Positions 1-12,818 of a stretch of 64,000 bases of DNA are shown in pieces; the first letter of the stretch is position 1; the number at the start of each line of letters is the position of its first letter. Made by a program: the position numbers and the translations under genes. The stretch spans positions 2,046,001-2,110,000 of the forward strand of contig CP126197.1 of the NCBI GenBank assembly GCA_030272155.1. The letters run 5' to 3'. The notes under the pieces are model-generated. The model ran no database searches. It saw only the letters and a list, made by a program, of their open reading frames with translations, and had not been told where the DNA came from. The DNA comes from Tetradesmus obliquus. Taxonomy: Eukaryota; Chlorophyta; Chlorophyceae; Sphaeropleales; Scenedesmaceae.

Positions 1-1482
1 CATCAACATTTTGGACAGTGCGCTGCTGCGCGCGTGATGCTTCTGATCGCAGACTCCCAAATCCTCAACCGCATGTCTCATGCTGCGTTGCTGTGCACCA
101 ACCGCATTGTTGCAGGTGCTGATGGCCACAAACCGCATCGACATCTTGGACAGCGCGCTGCTGCGCCCGGGGCGCATCGACCGCAAGATTGAGTTCCCCA
201 ATCCTTTTCTTACACTGAGCTGTGCTTGCACAATTCGCGTTGGTGCCTTCCTGATGGCCACCAAGTGCAAGGATGGAATGAGTCGCGCGCTGCTTGCTGC
301 TGCCTTCGTCTTTGAAATTGACCACCATTTGTTGACTGTCGCACGCTGCTGCACGGTGCACAGGTGCTGATGGCCACCAACCGCATCGACATCCTTGATT
401 CTGCGCTGCTGCGCCCGGGGTGCTTCTGAAAACCAACTTTGAATCCCCAAACCCTATGTCTCATGCTGTGCTGTTCTGTTGGTTTGCCGCATCCCTGCAG
501 GTGCTGATGGCCACCAACCGCATTGACATCCTCGACAGCGCGCTGCTGCGCCCGGGGCGCATCGACCGCAAGATCGAGTTCCCCAACCCCTCCGAGTCGT
601 CCCGCGTGGACATCCTGCGCATCCACAGCCGCAAGATGAACCTGACGCGCGGCATTGACCTGAAGCGCATCGCAGACAAGATGAGCGGGGCCAGTGGCGC
701 GGAGCTCAAGGCGTGCTGCACGGAGGCGGGCATGTTTGCGCTGCGCGAGCGGCGCGTGCACGTGACGCAGGAGGACTTTGAGATGGCAGTGGCGAAGGTG
801 GGTTGTGTCACAAGATTTGAGGTTGTCAGCTGTGGGTGTGTCTGTATGGGTGTTGTGTGTAGCTTGCCTCTGCTTGGGGCGTGTAGCACGTGACGCAGGA
901 GGACTTTGAGATGGCGGTGGCAAAGGTGGGTTTTGTTGTTGTGTGTATGTGGAGGGGCAGGGGAGGGGTGTCTGTGGGGCTTGCTTGTGCTTGGGGTTGC
1001 GCAGCAGGTGATGCAGGAGGACTTTGAGGTGGCGGTGGCAAAGGTGGGCTGTGTGGTTGTGTTGTTTGGGATTGCTGGCTGCAGGTGTGTCTGTGGGGAT
1101 TGCGTGTGCTGGTGCTGGTGGCAGTGGTGGTATGGCATGTCGAGAGGGCTTGTGGCGCTGCACAATCGTAGTGCAAACAAACACCAAAGCGGCTTGAATA
1201 AATATGAATCGTGTTAGGGTTTGCATGTGGTTGGTGGCGCTGTTGCACGTGCGTTGGGTTAGCAGTTGGCTATGCTGTGCACTCAGGGGTTCAAACAAAC
1301 AAAATCATTGCGTTGATGGGGTTGCACCACCCAGCTGTCGTCATCATTCCTGCAAGGCCTGCCATTTCATGACGCTGTACAGCTGCTGACGCTGGCCCCT
1401 GTCGTGCTTGGTTCTGCCGTGCTTGCAGGTCATGAAGAAGGACAGCGACAAGAACATGAGTGTTAAGAAGCTCTGGAAGTAG
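1..1482 (+). CDS. RPT6: 26S proteasome regulatory ATPase subunit 8 (RPT6), C-terminal exons, partial
   Basis: This is the C-terminal part of a AAA+ ATPase of the 19S regulatory particle, which unfolds ubiquitinated substrates and opens the 20S gate. The main exon is 501-797. It encodes the end of the AAA core ([17 protein letters not shown], with the arginine-finger region) and the C-domain ([44 protein letters not shown]). The last exon, 1429-1482, encodes [17 protein letters not shown] and a TAG stop. This matches the PSMC5/RPT6 C-terminus and lacks the HbYX tail of RPT2, 3 and 5. The N-terminal exons lie before the window. Truncated copies of the exon start lie at 1-50, 112-200 and 361-420. 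Copies of the exon end with its donor lie at 884-930 and 1004-1050. The identity is secure; which exon copies are spliced in needs transcript data. Confidence 0.93.
112..421 (+). repeat. Echo copies of the RPT6 exon start
   Basis: The sequence at 112-200 repeats the acceptor CAG and the first ~85 bases of the exon at 501, with a few substitutions. It then runs into unrelated sequence. A second, shorter copy at 361-420 ends at CGCCCGGGG. A third remnant is at 1-45. Each keeps a 3' splice-site-like CAG but not the rest of the exon. Confidence 0.85.
884..1050 (+). repeat. Echo copies of an RPT6 exon end with its splice donor
   Basis: Two copies of the exon tail encoding (V)[12 protein letters not shown], each followed by GTGGG, lie at 890-928 and 1006-1047 in the intron after the real exon end at 797. 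They differ from it at a few bases, so they are old enough to have diverged. Confidence 0.85.
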
Positions 1483-1517
1483 AAGGAGAACGCTGTGTTC
1501 TGACTGTGGTGCTGCAT

Positions 1518-1522
1518 TGTAA
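1518..1522 (+). terminator. TGTAA polyadenylation-type motif after RPT6
   Basis: TGTAA lies 36 bases after the RPT6 stop. TGTAA is the usual poly(A) signal in chlorophyte nuclear genes. It is a short motif, so the call rests on its position. Confidence 0.45.
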
Positions 1523-1826
1523 CATACAGTTGCTCTGTTTTTTTTGCCGGTGTGACTAGTACAATTGCCAGCTCTGCGACTTGAACGCCTGCGTATCTCT
1601 TGAATGTTCAGCTGCGGCTATTGTGGTTTCGTGCTGCCACCCGTATCCTTCAAAGATCGCAGCAAACAAGTATCTCTGGATTCGGTTCGGCGCCAAGTTA
1701 GCAGCGTCGCTGTCACAGCTGAGTCACACAAGTACCTGAAGTTTAGGTAGCTGTATTTAAGGTCGGATTTGGCCACCCATTGCATCCCACTGCTGTCCAA
1801 CCTGCGCGTCGCTGGCGGAGCCGATC

Positions 1827-2850
1827 ATGATGATGCAGCTCAAACAACCATCTGAACCTTTAGTTTCCATCAACCAGAGACTAATTTCTGCGCCTCTAGC
1901 GCTAGCATTCGGCATTGCCACGGATGAAAATTACGACAGTGAAAGCCAGGCTGCTCACGCAAGGATAGGTGCCTACAAGCAGCAAACTCAAGACAGAAGG
2001 CATCCTTCGCCACATAGACGCGAGCGGGAGCACCGGCATGCAGCTGCAAGTCAGCATACAGCTGATGCAGCAGCCACAGCAGCAGGGGCCCAACAGCCCC
2101 CTGCCAGGGCGCTTGAAGCAGCAGCAGCCCGGCAACAGCAGCCTATCGTATCGTCAGCTAGCGAGCCTGTTGATGTGCAGCAGCAGTTCTCGCAGCTGGA
2201 GGTGCAGCAGCAGCCTGAAGTCAGCGCAGCCCAAGCAGCGGCTGCAGCAGCTACCTCGCAGCAGCAAGCTGCAGCCACATCTATGCCATTAGCACTGCAG
2301 CAATCCATCGCTTCAGCAGCTGCTGCAGCAGCGGGCCCATCCACGCAAGCCACTTCAAGTCTAAGTGCCGGAGGGTACCCCCACTCGCACCATGCAGCAG
2401 CTGCTCACCATGCAGCTGCTGCCCACATGGCCGCAGCACACCATGCAGCAGCAGCGCAGGCAGCATCAGTGAATGCAGCAGTGATGCACCCGCTGCACGG
2501 CTATCCTGCAGCAGCAGCGTACGGCTACACGCCGCATGCTGCGTCACTGCTGCCGTACATGGGTGCTGCTCCTCAAGCTATGGCAGTGTCAAGCATGACA
2601 GGTGCGGCAACAGCGTATGTCTACTGCATGGTTTTGACTGCGACAGCGTGTTCACCATTGTCAGTTCAGGCTTTGTGGCAGCACATATGTGCTATCAGGT
2701 GTGCCGTTGTCCTCGGTCCGATTGTTGTTGCGCTGCGCATGCATGCGGTGTTGTGCTGTCCCTGCACAACTTCCGTAGCTAGCAGGACCAGGCTATGAAG
2801 CACCAGGCGCAGTGACATCCACGTGTGCGTTCAGCTGGTGTCAGCTGATC

Positions 2851-2892
<42 letters not shown>

Positions 2893-3228
2893 ATTTTGTT
2901 CGTCGTGTGCTGCAGGCTCCATGGGCTGTCCCCCAATGAGCTGCTACAGCGGCCCTGCAGACTACAGCCAGATGGTGCAGCAGCAGCAGGATGACGCGGA
3001 TGACAACCAGGTAGGATGGGGGAGAGGGCAGCATTGGCAGGCAGCAGCATGGTGGTGCTGCTTGTTGCTACTTTTGACAGCCAGGTTACGCCGTGAGTTC
3101 GAGATGTACTGCGACAGTGTCGCTGCAAGATTTGTGCTGCTGCGCGCATGCAAGCGGCTGTCCGTGGACAGGTGGTCTGCAGACCATATACCTGTGCTGC
3201 AACAAGCTTTCTATCGGCAGCTGGCCTC

Positions 3229-3266
<38 letters not shown>

Positions 3267-4558
3267 GTCAGGCTCGCGCGCTGAAGCGGCCGCGCCTGGT
3301 GTGGACGCCTGCGCTGCACGCGCTGTTTGAGGAGGCTGTGGGCAAGCTGGGGCTTGATAAGGCCGTTCCCAAGACCATCATGCAGGTGAATGGTGCTATG
3401 TTATTATGTTATGTTATTATGTTATGTGGCATGAAGTGTGGTTTGTTAATGGTTTGGGCTGTTTGAGGAGGCAGTGGGCAAGCTGGGGCTTGATAGAGCC
3501 GTGCCAAAGACCATCATGCAGGTGACTGTGCCAAATCAATGAGTTGTACTTCATCACACTATATCGGACTATAACTGCTGCAGATGATGAACATGGAAGG
3601 TCTCACACAGATTGTTGTTCTTTCCCTGAGGCAGGTTCTGTAAGTAAAACGCAGCCTTGCAATGCGCCGTGTTTCACTGTCTTGCAGATGATGAACGTGG
3701 AGGGCCTCACGAGAGAGAATGTGGCCAGCCACCTGCAGAAGTACCGCCTGTCCCTCAAAAAGGGAGGCGAGCCGGACGGGGCAAAGCCCGCAGGCGCCAG
3801 CAGTGCAGCAGCAACAGCAGCAGAGGGCGGCGATGCCACCAACTCGGGCGGCGAAAAGACCCAGCAGCAGCAGCAGCAGCAGGATGAGGAGGCGACGGCT
3901 GGCGCGAGTGCTGCAGCTGCGGAGTCTGGGGATGGCGGCAGCGGCAGCTGCGGCGGTGGCGGCGGTTGCAGCAGCAGTGACGGTCAGGAGGGCGGCAGCA
4001 GCAGGAGGGCCAGGTGAGCGGGACTGGCTGTGGTGCTATTTGTGGCTCATTATTCTGTCCAGATCTGTGCGGTTAGTCGCTGCCGGGGCAGCAGCAGCAG
4101 TGATGTTCTGGAAGGCGGCAGCAGCAGGAGGGCCAGGTGAGGGACGCTGCTGCTGTGGTGCTGTCAGCTGGGGTTGCTGGTATCTGTGATTACGTGTTGC
4201 GAACTTTGAAAGATATGGTGGTACTAGCAGTGTGATTTGCAGTTGATTGCGAATGGCACATGCTATGACACAACGGGCTTGCATGATGTCTGCTGCGTGC
4301 GTTGTAAGACAGCCAATTGTGTGGGTTTTGTGGACATCAGCTTCAATCAGTCTGCGCTCCTGTTTGGAAGCTGAGCTTGTATGCTCTGCTGCTTGTCCCC
4401 GCAGGCCTGGCAAGAGCGCAGCTGGTGCGGATGCAGCAGCTGATGGAGCAGCGGGTGACACTGGAGCAGCATCTCAGCCTGCAAAGCAGCGGGAAGAGCA
4501 GCAGCAGCAGCAAGAAGCACAGGAGCAGCAGGCGCCTGCAGCAATGGACGCTGAGTGA
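1827..4558 (+). CDS. GARP/MYB SHAQKYF-class transcription factor, LUX/ARR-B-like
   Basis: The DNA-binding domain is split over two exons. 3272-3385 encodes KRPRLVWTPALHALFEEAV and AVPKTIMQ. 3688-4013 opens with MMNVEGLTRENVASHLQKY, the SHLQKY recognition helix of GARP proteins. The R-x-R-L-V-W-T-P-x-L-H and VPKTIMQxMNVEGLT spelling is closest to LUX ARRHYTHMO and type-B ARRs. No receiver domain is visible, which favours the LUX-like group, whose members act in the plant clock. Probable exons are 1827-~2601, 2786-2811, 2916-3010, 3272-3385, 3688-4013 and 4405-4558. The N-terminus is rich in Gln, Ala and His, and the C-terminus in Gln and Glu, typical of activation or low-complexity regions. 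Start: the first ATG of the long open exon. The stop TGA at 4556 follows a phase-consistent junction. The donor of exon 1 is uncertain (2602 or 2615). Confidence 0.85.
3459..3612 (+). repeat. Echoes of both exon ends flanking the GARP-domain intron
   Basis: The sequence at 3459-3530 repeats the tail and donor of the exon ending at 3385 (encoding FEEAVGKLGLD..VPKTIMQ). The sequence at 3580-3612 repeats the start of the exon at 3688, including its CAG acceptor (MMNMEGLT). Together they form a mirrored pseudo-junction inside the real intron. A third echo, of the 4013 donor, is at 4088-4140. Confidence 0.85.
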
Positions 4559-5637
4559 CGACTAGAGCCGCTTCGGTGTGGTTTAGTGCGTTCTTGCACG
4601 GATGCCCACATGATTTGTGAAGGACCCACAAGCAATGCTTGAAAAGACGTGTGTATGTATGGCAACGCAAGCTTGTGCTTGATTTGCTGTCACCTGTACT
4701 GTAGAGGCCCATACAGCCGATATTGAATGTATAGTCAGGATTAGGGGCTGCTTGCCATAGTGCAGCTTGCTAGTGCGCTAGAGTCACTGGCCGAATCCAG
4801 TGGATGGCTGATGGATCAAGTGGTTGCCCAATGAGCCTGTCATTGGCTCGGAAACGGGCTGTGTTCCCGTCGTGTAACACACAAATCGTGAATCTGGATG
4901 TTCAGGTGTGCCGCAGAGCATTGATAAAAGTAGGTGCAGCTGCTCAAAGTAAAGTAATGGAGCATCGTTGTGACCTGTGTGGTCAGCCATTGGTGAACTG
5001 TGTCATTTGGGGGTTTGAATATTGTCAGGCCAAGACCTGCACCTGTTTTCCAAGGTAAGGACACCACCTGTGGTTCTGCGCGATGTCTGAGTCTGCAACA
5101 TCCCATGTGTGGTGAGGTTTTCCGTCCGCTTCAAGCATAAGCCTGGATAAACGGTTCAGCCTGGGTGATGATCCACTTGCTGGCTTGAATCAGGCCTGTC
5201 CTACGTACGACCTCTTGCACACCGCGATCTTCGTGCAGCCGTCTTTTCAACCAGTTTATAACCCGAGTAAAGAGTGCTGCGAGACAGCTAAACTGAGCTT
5301 GAGGCGGTTCTGCTTGCTACAACTGCTGTACTGTCTCTGCCCGTGAACTACCAACCAGTTGCGATGTGTGCGAGCTTTGCAGGCTGATGATGATAAATTA
5401 ATTTCAAACACTCAAACCACCTGGAGCAGGGACCAAGGTGCAGCGTAGCAGCTCCATCACAGCATTCATACTGCATCTGCTGAGTAGACAGCAGCAGCTC
5501 TAGCCCTGCCACACACACTGCAGCAGCCATGCCAGCACCACTCCTTTTGTTAGCACCAGCAACAGCATAGAGCAGGAGCGGTTCAGTACGCCAGCACAGG
5601 GCTAAAGCCCAGCTCAGCAGGCAACACCTCCAGCAGC
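4559..5637. other. Spacer between the GARP gene and FAM91
   Basis: No recognisable gene is seen. Short open frames are present but carry no family motif and no consistent splice pattern. The interval must hold the 3' UTR of the GARP gene and the FAM91 promoter; no clear TATA box or poly(A) motif could be assigned. Confidence 0.5.
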
Positions 5638-7230
5638 ATGGCATATGAGGAGTATGTGCGCAAGGCGATCATAACTGGCAGGCCATATGATGATCTGCCG
5701 GAGCCAGTGAGGCAAAGAGTGACACAAAACGAATGGAGGGGCAGGTTTGTGTGGCACACTGCTGCTGTCAGCTGGCTGGCTTGCCTCAGGCAGCCAGTTT
5801 ACTAGCTAGCTAGCTGTAGCTTGTGCCGCAGACTGGGGGACGGAAGCAGATGACAGAGCAAAGCATTGTTTGGCAGCCAAGACACAGTTGCTGGTGTATG
5901 GTCATGCAGAAAAAGCAGCAGCTGTACAGCTTACACATAGCCGGCGCAGCCCTGCCTTGTGCTGAATCGTCCAAGTGGTAGTGCTAGCATTTCCAACCCT
6001 GTATCTGGCGCTGCTGCAAGCGCACAGTCAGCTACTTCCACAGTCTCTTTCTACTCACCCCTGCTGCTGCTGTTACTGCTGCCGCTGCTGCTGCTGCCGC
6101 TGCTGCTGCTGCTGCTGCTGCTGGCCAGGGTGCGCGAGCTGTGCATCCAGCGAGGTGAGGCGTGGGGCGGCAGCCTGGCCAGGTCAGCCTGCAGCGAGCA
6201 GGACTACTACGAGCAGCTGCTGGCCACGTACCAGGCCTGGGCCCGGGTGAGACGCAAAACACATTGTCAACGGCATCTGCAGTTGCCTTTCTGCTGTTCA
6301 GTGGCAGGGTCAGGGCAGCTGTTTTGCTGCTGTCACTGCCACGACCGTGTTGTTGATGTGTGTGGGCTGCAGTTCGACTGGTCGCAAAGATTGAGCAGAG
6401 GCTTGCAGCAGTTAGCCGCACCAAATGTGCTACAGCACTGCGTGTGGTCAAGCTGCTGATGTTTTTGTGCTGTGCCGCTGCTGTCACATGCTGCTGCGGC
6501 TGTGTCAGGTGTACCCCTACCACTTGTCGGACTACGTGTGCCGTGTGGTGCGGGTGACGCCGTTTCGCTACTACAGTGAAGTGTTGTTCCTCACACTCAA
6601 GGAGGAGAAGAGCTACGACAGAATTCCGAACTTCACGGTGAACATGCTGGTGTGAACTTCAGGTTGGCTGGGTGTAAGTGGGCATCACCATAGGTGCATG
6701 CTACTTATGTGCTGCGTCTGCGGCTTGGAATGTGATGGTCATCTGTGTTGCTTCACCAAAAGTAACATCGTACATTATACCCCCGCAGGCCGCCGACATG
6801 CTGCGCGTGACGGGCATTGGCCGCAACGAGTACATTGCTCTGATGAACGCCTGCAAGGCCAAGCGGCTGCTGTGGCGCGTGAACAAGGGCATCGCACGAG
6901 ACCTGCTGCCTGCTGCCCCGCTGGATGTGAAGATGGAGCCTTGGTGGGGCGTGCAGGTGGTCAACGTGGGTGAGTTCTCACGATTGACATGTAGGCAAGG
7001 CATTCTGCACGCGTGTTGCATCTTACTACATGCTGGGTGCATTCTGCGGATGACAGCGCTAAATGTTTCTCCTATAACGAGGAGTGGCTGGCATCATGAG
7101 CAGAGTACACTCTGAATGCCTACCCTGCTGCTGCTGCTGTGGCTGCTACATTGCAGGCGAAGCCGAGTTCCGCGAGCTCACTCCTGCAGAGGCTCAGCTG
7201 CTGCGGCAGGCCTGCGAGCCTATGCCAGCC

Positions 7231-7266
<36 letters not shown>

Positions 7267-8257
7267 GTGGCAGCGCACCCCGTGTCGAGTTTTGATGCAG
7301 GCCTGCTGCAGGGCTTGTACAAGCGGGGGCTGATATACCTGGAGGTGCCTGTTGCTGCTGATGACAGGATCAGCTTGCCGCCACTCGAGGTGAGGCTGAG
7401 GCACACGAGTGATACCAGACAAATGTCTCACGCACCGTGTATTCTTAGCATTCCGGTTGCTTGCTGCGCATGATGTTTGGGCACAGTCTGGCGTGTTTGT
7501 TTGAATATTTGGAGGTGCCTGTTGCTGCTTATGACAGGATTAACTTGCCGCCACTCGAGGTGAGGCTGAGGGCCACGTGTGATGCCGAAGAGAATCAGAG
7601 CGGAGGGGTTAGATCAACTGGTGTGACACAAGAGAGAGTGCATGGTGTTGTGCGCTGTGATTGCGTGCACTACATGGCATGGTGCCTGATCAGCGCGGCT
7701 GTTTGTTGGCGTTGTGTGTCTTGAGCACCTGAAGAGTTGTGTCTGGCTTGCAAACTCTCGAGTGGTGCACTTCAGGGGCTGCAGGGCGTGCAGGTTTCAA
7801 AGCAACTGTTCAGAGTTGCAATGTGTCGCCATGCTTGGCCTGTCCAAAAGGCCTGCTGCTGCTACTCCTGCTTCTGCCGCTGCTGCTTCTGCTGCTGTGT
7901 CATGGCCAGGGCTTTGTGTCCAACAAAACCTCGGAGGCTGGCGACGAGTCAGTGGACCCATTTGAACCGCTGCTGTACAGCCTGTTCCTGTCCAACATCT
8001 GCTGCTGCTGCTGCTGCCACTGCTGCTGCTGCTGCTGCTGTGTCATGCCAGGGCTTTGTGTCCAACAAAACCTCGGAGGCTGGCGATGAGTCAGTGGACC
8101 CGTTTGAACCGCTGCTGTACAGCCTGTTTCTTGCAAACATCTGCTGCTGCTGCTGCTGCTGCTGCCCAGGGTTTCGAGTCCAACAAAACCTCGGAGGCTG
8201 GTGATGAGTCAGTGGACCCTTTTGAACCGCTGCTGTATAGCTTTGTTCTTGCAAACA

Positions 8258-8298
<41 letters not shown>

Positions 8299-9039
8299 GT
8301 CGCGGCCAGGGCTTTGTGTCAAACAAAACCTCGGAGGCTGGCGACGAGTCAGTGGACCCGTTTGAACCGCTGTTGTACAGCCTGTTTCTAGCCAACAGCA
8401 GCAGGCTGGATCAAGCCCGCCTGGCAGACATCCTTGGGGTGGAGCTGCGGCAGCTGCTGCTGGTGACGAGCTTGGCAATACGGCTGGGGTTTGCGAGCAA
8501 GCTGAGCCCTGGCAGCAGCGGCGAGGAGCCAGGTGGGGCGACAGCGGCAGCAACTGCTGTTTCTGATGCTTTGTTGAGGTAGATGCTTTGTCGTCATTGT
8601 GTGCGCATAGCAAAATGCGGCCGATGCAGCAAACAGGATCTGTGACTCAAGCGTGCGGCACTGCACATAGATCAAAGCATTCTTGGGGTGGAGCTGCGGC
8701 AGCTGCTGCTGGTGACAAGCTTGGCGACACGGCTGGAGTTTGCCGGCAAGTTGAGCCCCGGCAGCAGCGGGGAGGAGCCAGGTGCGGCGACAACGTGCAG
8801 CAACTGCTGTTTCTGACGCCTTGTTGAGGTATATGCTTTGTCGTCATTGTCTGTGAATAGCAAAATGCGGCCGGTGTAGCAAAACAGGGTCTGTAACGCA
8901 AGCGTACGGCACTGCACATGGCTCAAAGCGTCCTTGGGGTGGAGCTGCGGCAGCTGCTGCTGGTGACGAGCTTGGCGATACGGCTAGGGTTTGCCAGCAA
9001 GCTGAGCCCTGGCAGCAGCGGCGAGGAGCCAGGTGGGCC

Positions 9040-9071
<32 letters not shown>

Positions 9072-9186
9072 TGAATGACGTGATGTGAATACACACGTTG
9101 GTGTATTGGTGTTGCTGCACACGCACTGGTAGAGTAACAGTACACAAGTATCACATGCTCTGGCTTCTTCCTCTGTCTGATCTTTA

Positions 9187-9228
<42 letters not shown>

Positions 9229-9419
9229 GCTGCTGCTGCTGTTGCTGCTGCTGTTGCTGCTGCCGCTGCTGGTCTGAAGTACTTCAACAAAATGCACCTG
9301 CTGCAGCCACCCCTGGCCTGCCACCCCGCAGGAACCTCACCAGCAGCAGCCAAGGCATGGGCAGCCAGGTGCTGTCAGTCCCTGACAACACAGATGAGGC
9401 ACATGCTCTGACTCAACTT

Positions 9420-9478
<59 letters not shown>

Positions 9479-10444
9479 GCTGCTGCTGCTGCCGTTACCT
9501 TTGGCAACAATGATTGTCAGCCACCCCTGGCCTGCCAGCCCGTGCCGGCCTCACCAGCAGCAGCCAAGCCATGGGCAGCCAGGTGCTGTCAGTCCCTGAC
9601 AGCACCGAAGAGGCCTCTGGAGGCTCCCCCGTTGCTGCTGCTGCTGCCGGCGCTGCTGCTGCTGCTGCTGCTGCTGGCGGGGTGTGGAATGGCGCTGCGG
9701 ACAGTGGGGGCGTGGCGGTGGTGGTGGATGCGGAGACAACCTCATACCTGATGATGGGTGCGCTGTCGCCAGGTGAGCGGTCCATAGTGATAGCACATAA
9801 TGTGTGTTGCCTGCTCGCGTTTGAACTCTAAGGAGTGACTTGAGTATGCGTGTCTGTTTACCTGATGATAGGCGCGCTGTCGCTAGGTGCGGCTGTTAAA
9901 TCAATTCTTGCCTGCTGGCTAGTGTGCTTCGAGCAGTGTCCTGTGCTTTCACCTGTCTGTGGGCGGTGGTGGTGGATGCGGAGACAACTTCCTACCTGAT
10001 GATGGGCGCGCTGTCGCCAGGTGGGATACATGGACAGTCACTAATACCGTGCTGCCATCTATATGGAAGAGATATAAGAGTTCCGGCTGCTGCTCTTTTT
10101 GCGCTGCTTGGGCCAGAGCTGAAGCGGCACTTTGTAACGCTGTTTGAGGGCGGCCGCATGGTTTGTGAGTCTGCTGTGTTGGATGAGCTCATCACAGCGC
10201 TGCAATGCCCCTCGTTTTTCGCCGTCTACCTTTGGTACTGCAGTCTGCAGGGCTCAGGCACCACGCTCTCATCTTTTGAAGGCGGCCGCACTGCTGACGT
10301 TGACGCTTGCTGCCCTCCATGCGCTGTGCCATGTGTCGCAGGGCTCAAGCGGCACTCCGTCACGCTGTTTGAGGGTGGCCGCGTGGGTGGCGCTGCCGTG
10401 ATGATGAGCTCATCAGTGAGCCGGCATGTCACCAACTGCTGCTC

Positions 10445-10487
<43 letters not shown>

Positions 10488-10953
10488 CCGCCTGTGCTGT
10501 GCCGCAGGGTTGAAGCGGCACTCTGTGACGCTGTTTGAGGGCGGCCGCGTAGGCGGTGCTGCCGTTATGGATGAGCTCATTACTGAGCTGGCTGCATCAG
10601 CGGCAGCAGGCGAGTTCTTTGAGGGAGACATGGTGCAGGTGAGCGTTGGATGCGAGCTGTTGAAGACCACAACCCAACACGTACATAAGCTTCCGGCAAC
10701 TTTTCCAGCACAGCGGCAGCACTGCTGTTGGCAGCAGCAGCACTGGGGTGGTTCTTTGAGGGAGACATGGTGCAGGTGAGCTGCTCTAATACGCAGCAAG
10801 CCTGGATGTGATAGGCCCTCTTGTTGCCGTGCTGTCGCTGCTGTGCTGTCGCTGCTGTGCTGCGTCTGTGCTGATGCCCACAAAACAGCTGATGTGCCAC
10901 ATCCAGAGCCTGAGCACTCTGCTGTTATGCACCAACCAACCTGCTGCTGCTGC

Positions 10954-10991
<38 letters not shown>

Positions 10992-11331
10992 AATAACCCA
11001 CAAACAGCTGATGCGTCACATTCAGAGCCTAGGCATCCTGCTGGGCGTGGCGCGGTCAGCAGCAGCAGGCCAGGGCCAGGCGCTGGAGCTGCTGCGAAAG
11101 GAGAGCCTTGAGGGTGAGTAGGATATGGCACTGCTGCTGCTGCTGCTGCTGCTGCTTGCTTGCATCGCATGTACGCATGCAAGCAGGCACACACAATGCC
11201 AGCCGCATGTTCTGCTGCCAATCGCATGCAGATGCTGGCAACAGCTGCCACTGCTGTTTCAGTTCATTAGCAATGTGCATGCAGGCTTTCCGCACGCTCT
11301 GCCACTGATGACTCTGTGCACGAATACACTC

Positions 11332-11408
<77 letters not shown>

Positions 11409-12782
11409 GCCAGGCCTGGACCCGGAGAGCGCAGCCAAGGTGCTGTCCCACGCCTACACCTGCATCATCCCAACAGCACCATTACGCGGACCCTCCCTCC
11501 CCCTCAGCCCGTTTTCTCCCAGCTCCCCTACCCTATATGGCCCCAGTGCTGAGGCAGACTCCCCATGGCTACAGCTTGCGCTGTATGCTGCTGCTGCTGC
11601 TGGGCCGCTGAGTCTGGTGTTTGTGGCGGGCCAGCGGGTGTGGCGGCTGCCTGGGCAGCTGGAGGGTTGTACGCACGCGCTGCTGTGGGGGTGGGCTGCT
11701 GCTGCTGACGGCTGGGCGGCATCGCCGCTGCTGGTGGAAGGTGCGATGGCTTGTAACTGTTACGCAACTGTTATAATTTGGCAGTGTTGGTATCGTCAGG
11801 GCAGCTGGAAGGTTGTACGCATGCGCTGCTGTGGGCTGCTGCTGCTGATGGCTGGGCGGCTTCTCCGCTGCTGGTGGAAGGTGCGGTGGCTTTGTAACTG
11901 TTATGTAACCATTATTACTTGACAGTGTTATGTTAGTATTGTCAGGGCAGCTGGAGGGTTGTACGCGTGCGCTTCTGTGGGGGTGGGCTGCTGCTGCTGA
12001 CGGCTGGGCAGCGTCGCCACTGCTGGTGGAAGGTGCGGCGGCTTTGTAACTCTTACATAACTGTCATGGCTTGTCAGTGTTGTGTTGTATTGTGTGTAAT
12101 GTTGTTTGTGTCACAAGGGCCGCGCAAGTGCAGGTCTTGAGTGCTTCCAGCACGGCGAGTGTTCGTGCCGCGAGCTGGCAGGTGTGTGGTTTCAGCAGCA
12201 GGATGCAGCGGAGTTCAGCTGTCTCAGTGCCAGTGTTTTGGCCTCACTCTTCTAAGCGCCCCACTCATGTTGCCTCACTCCTTCTGCCTTCTCCTGCCCC
12301 CTGCGTCGACTGCTGCTTTTGCTTCCCCCTGCACCCTGTGCTGCACTACCCGCGCTCCACTGCTGCAAAACTGCAGGCAGCAGCCTGCTGTGCAGCCTCA
12401 ACGAGCTGCTGGCCAGGACTGCAGCCACAGCATTTCGTGCTATACTGTGGTGCTCCAGCTGTGCATGCACCGCACGGCAATGCCCTTTGCACACGTTGAT
12501 GCCCAGATAGCATGCCATGTTCCCACCCTGGTTCACCCAGTTTGCTTGACCTCTTCACCTCCTCCTGCACACTCCCTCGGCTTCTGTGCTTCCTCCTCCC
12601 GCTCCACTGCTGCAGGCAGCAGCCTGCTGTGCAGCCTCAATGAGTTGCTGGCCAGGACAGCAGTGCTGGTGCAGCCACTGGTGCACCTGCAGCAGCTGCC
12701 CAGCAGCAACAGTAGCAGCAGCAGCAGTGATGATGTGCCGCTAGTGGCGTTCATGGATGTGCCGCTGCCGTTGCGTGCAGCA

Positions 12783-12818
<36 letters not shown>

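Noticed and set aside
210-1298. 362-residue minus-strand ORF opposite RPT6
   Set aside because: Antisense of conserved RPT6 exons and TG-rich introns; no family motif.
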